A DNA stretch of 6,253 bases from Pedobacter sp. (GTDB lineage Bacteria; Bacteroidota; Bacteroidia; Sphingobacteriales; Sphingobacteriaceae). A program made the position numbers and the translations under genes. The number at the start of each line of letters is the position of its first letter. Within the stretch, counting starts at the first letter, position 1. Below are positions 5,862 through 6,253 of this stretch, piece after piece. The notes below the pieces were generated by a model. It was not told the DNA's origin and ran no database searches. It saw only the letters and a list, made by a program, of their open reading frames with translations. The stretch covers positions 1 to 6,253 of the forward strand of contig SEDG01000266.1 of NCBI GenBank assembly GCA_004295885.1, read 5' to 3'.

Positions 5862-6253
5862 TAGAGCTTATTGGTGTTTTTATAATAATTGCCTATCCAG
5901 ATACTACCAAAACATAGAAGAGAAGTTACACGCCACCAGTCTATATTCTTATCAGTTGTGAAGTATAAAATTGGTATGGCAATAACTAAAATGTAAAATA
6001 GCCAAGTTATCATTCGTGCCCATAAGCTTTCGTAAAAGGTCTTTGAGCTAATTTGAGTCTTAGGATGCGATAGGTTATATAAATCTTGATAGTAAGTTAA
6101 CTCATTGAAGAACTTTTCCGCATGCTCTTCCTTCGCCTTAATTGCGCTAAAGTTGGCAGTAAAACTTGGATTTTTAAAGGTGATTTGATAGAAATTACCT
6201 TGCTCATTATATGCCGTTTCTGAGATGTTAGTTACATTTTCCCAACCCGAAAA
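5858..6253 (-). CDS. Unrecognised membrane protein (C-terminal part)
   Basis: The frame is open from the window's right edge to the TAA at 5858-5860, giving the last 131 residues. I do not recognise the family. The first ~50 visible residues alternate short strand-like stretches (WENVTNI, FYQITFKN, FTANFSAI) with a helix (EEHAEKFFNELTYYQDLY), which is loosely like a small bacterial PH-type domain, but this is only a guess. Two hydrophobic segments follow at visible residues about 81-99 (MITWLFYILVIAIPILYF) and 107-122 (WRVTSLLCFGSIWIGN), ending in a short basic tail KNTNKLY. The protein is therefore probably anchored in the inner membrane by its C-terminus. The gene runs in the same direction as the radical SAM gene, 54 nt upstream of it, and could be in the same transcript. 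Confidence 0.75.
   Translation of the reverse strand, partial: FSGWENVTNISETAYNEQGNFYQITFKNPSFTANFSAIKAKEEHAEKFFNELTYYQDLYNLSHPKTQISSKTFYESLWARMITWLFYILVIAIPILYFTTDKNIDWWRVTSLLCFGSIWIGNYYKNTNKLY

Overview
The window looks like a chromosomal stretch from a low-GC member of the Bacteroidota, most likely Sphingobacteriaceae (Pedobacter-like). The reasons are strong A+T bias, starts without clear Shine-Dalgarno sites, a -7 element of the TAnnTTTG type, a GTCATTCCGAG-type intergenic palindrome, and protein families typical of that group. The assignment rests on pattern recognition, not a database search.

Left part (1-967, + strand): the 3' end of a gene with a TonB C-terminal domain, an intergenic imperfect palindrome (271-341), and a complete PaiB-type FMN-binding protein gene (353-967). 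This gene converges on the next block with only 30 bp between the stop codons.

Central and right part (998-5803, all - strand): five genes read from right to left. They are a radical SAM putative DNA modification/repair gene (TIGR03916-like), its usual partner (TIGR03915/DUF4130-like), a PhoR-like membrane histidine kinase, a DUF47 PhoU-like Pit accessory protein, and a PiT phosphate transporter. The last two are separated by 2 nt and form a clear phosphate-uptake unit. A candidate promoter precedes them, with two TTAACA repeats 11 bp apart (Pho-box-like) just upstream of a TAGCTTTG -7 element. The kinase starts 9 nt after the DUF47-unrelated repair partner gene, so it may be transcribed with the repair pair.

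The main anomaly is the radical SAM gene. Its first ~224 codons are normal, then the frame jumps directly to the last 79 codons of the family (helix-hairpin-helix tail) in another reading frame. Roughly 110-125 codons appear to be missing, so it is called a pseudogene (4890-5803) by internal deletion, unless the sequence is misassembled. Between this gene and its intact partner lies a perfect 14-bp inverted repeat (4846-4889).

Right edge (5858-6253, - strand): the C-terminal 131 residues of an unrecognised protein with two membrane segments, cut by the window end. No RNA genes, insertion sequences or CRISPR arrays were seen, and no gene-free stretch exceeds 300 bases.
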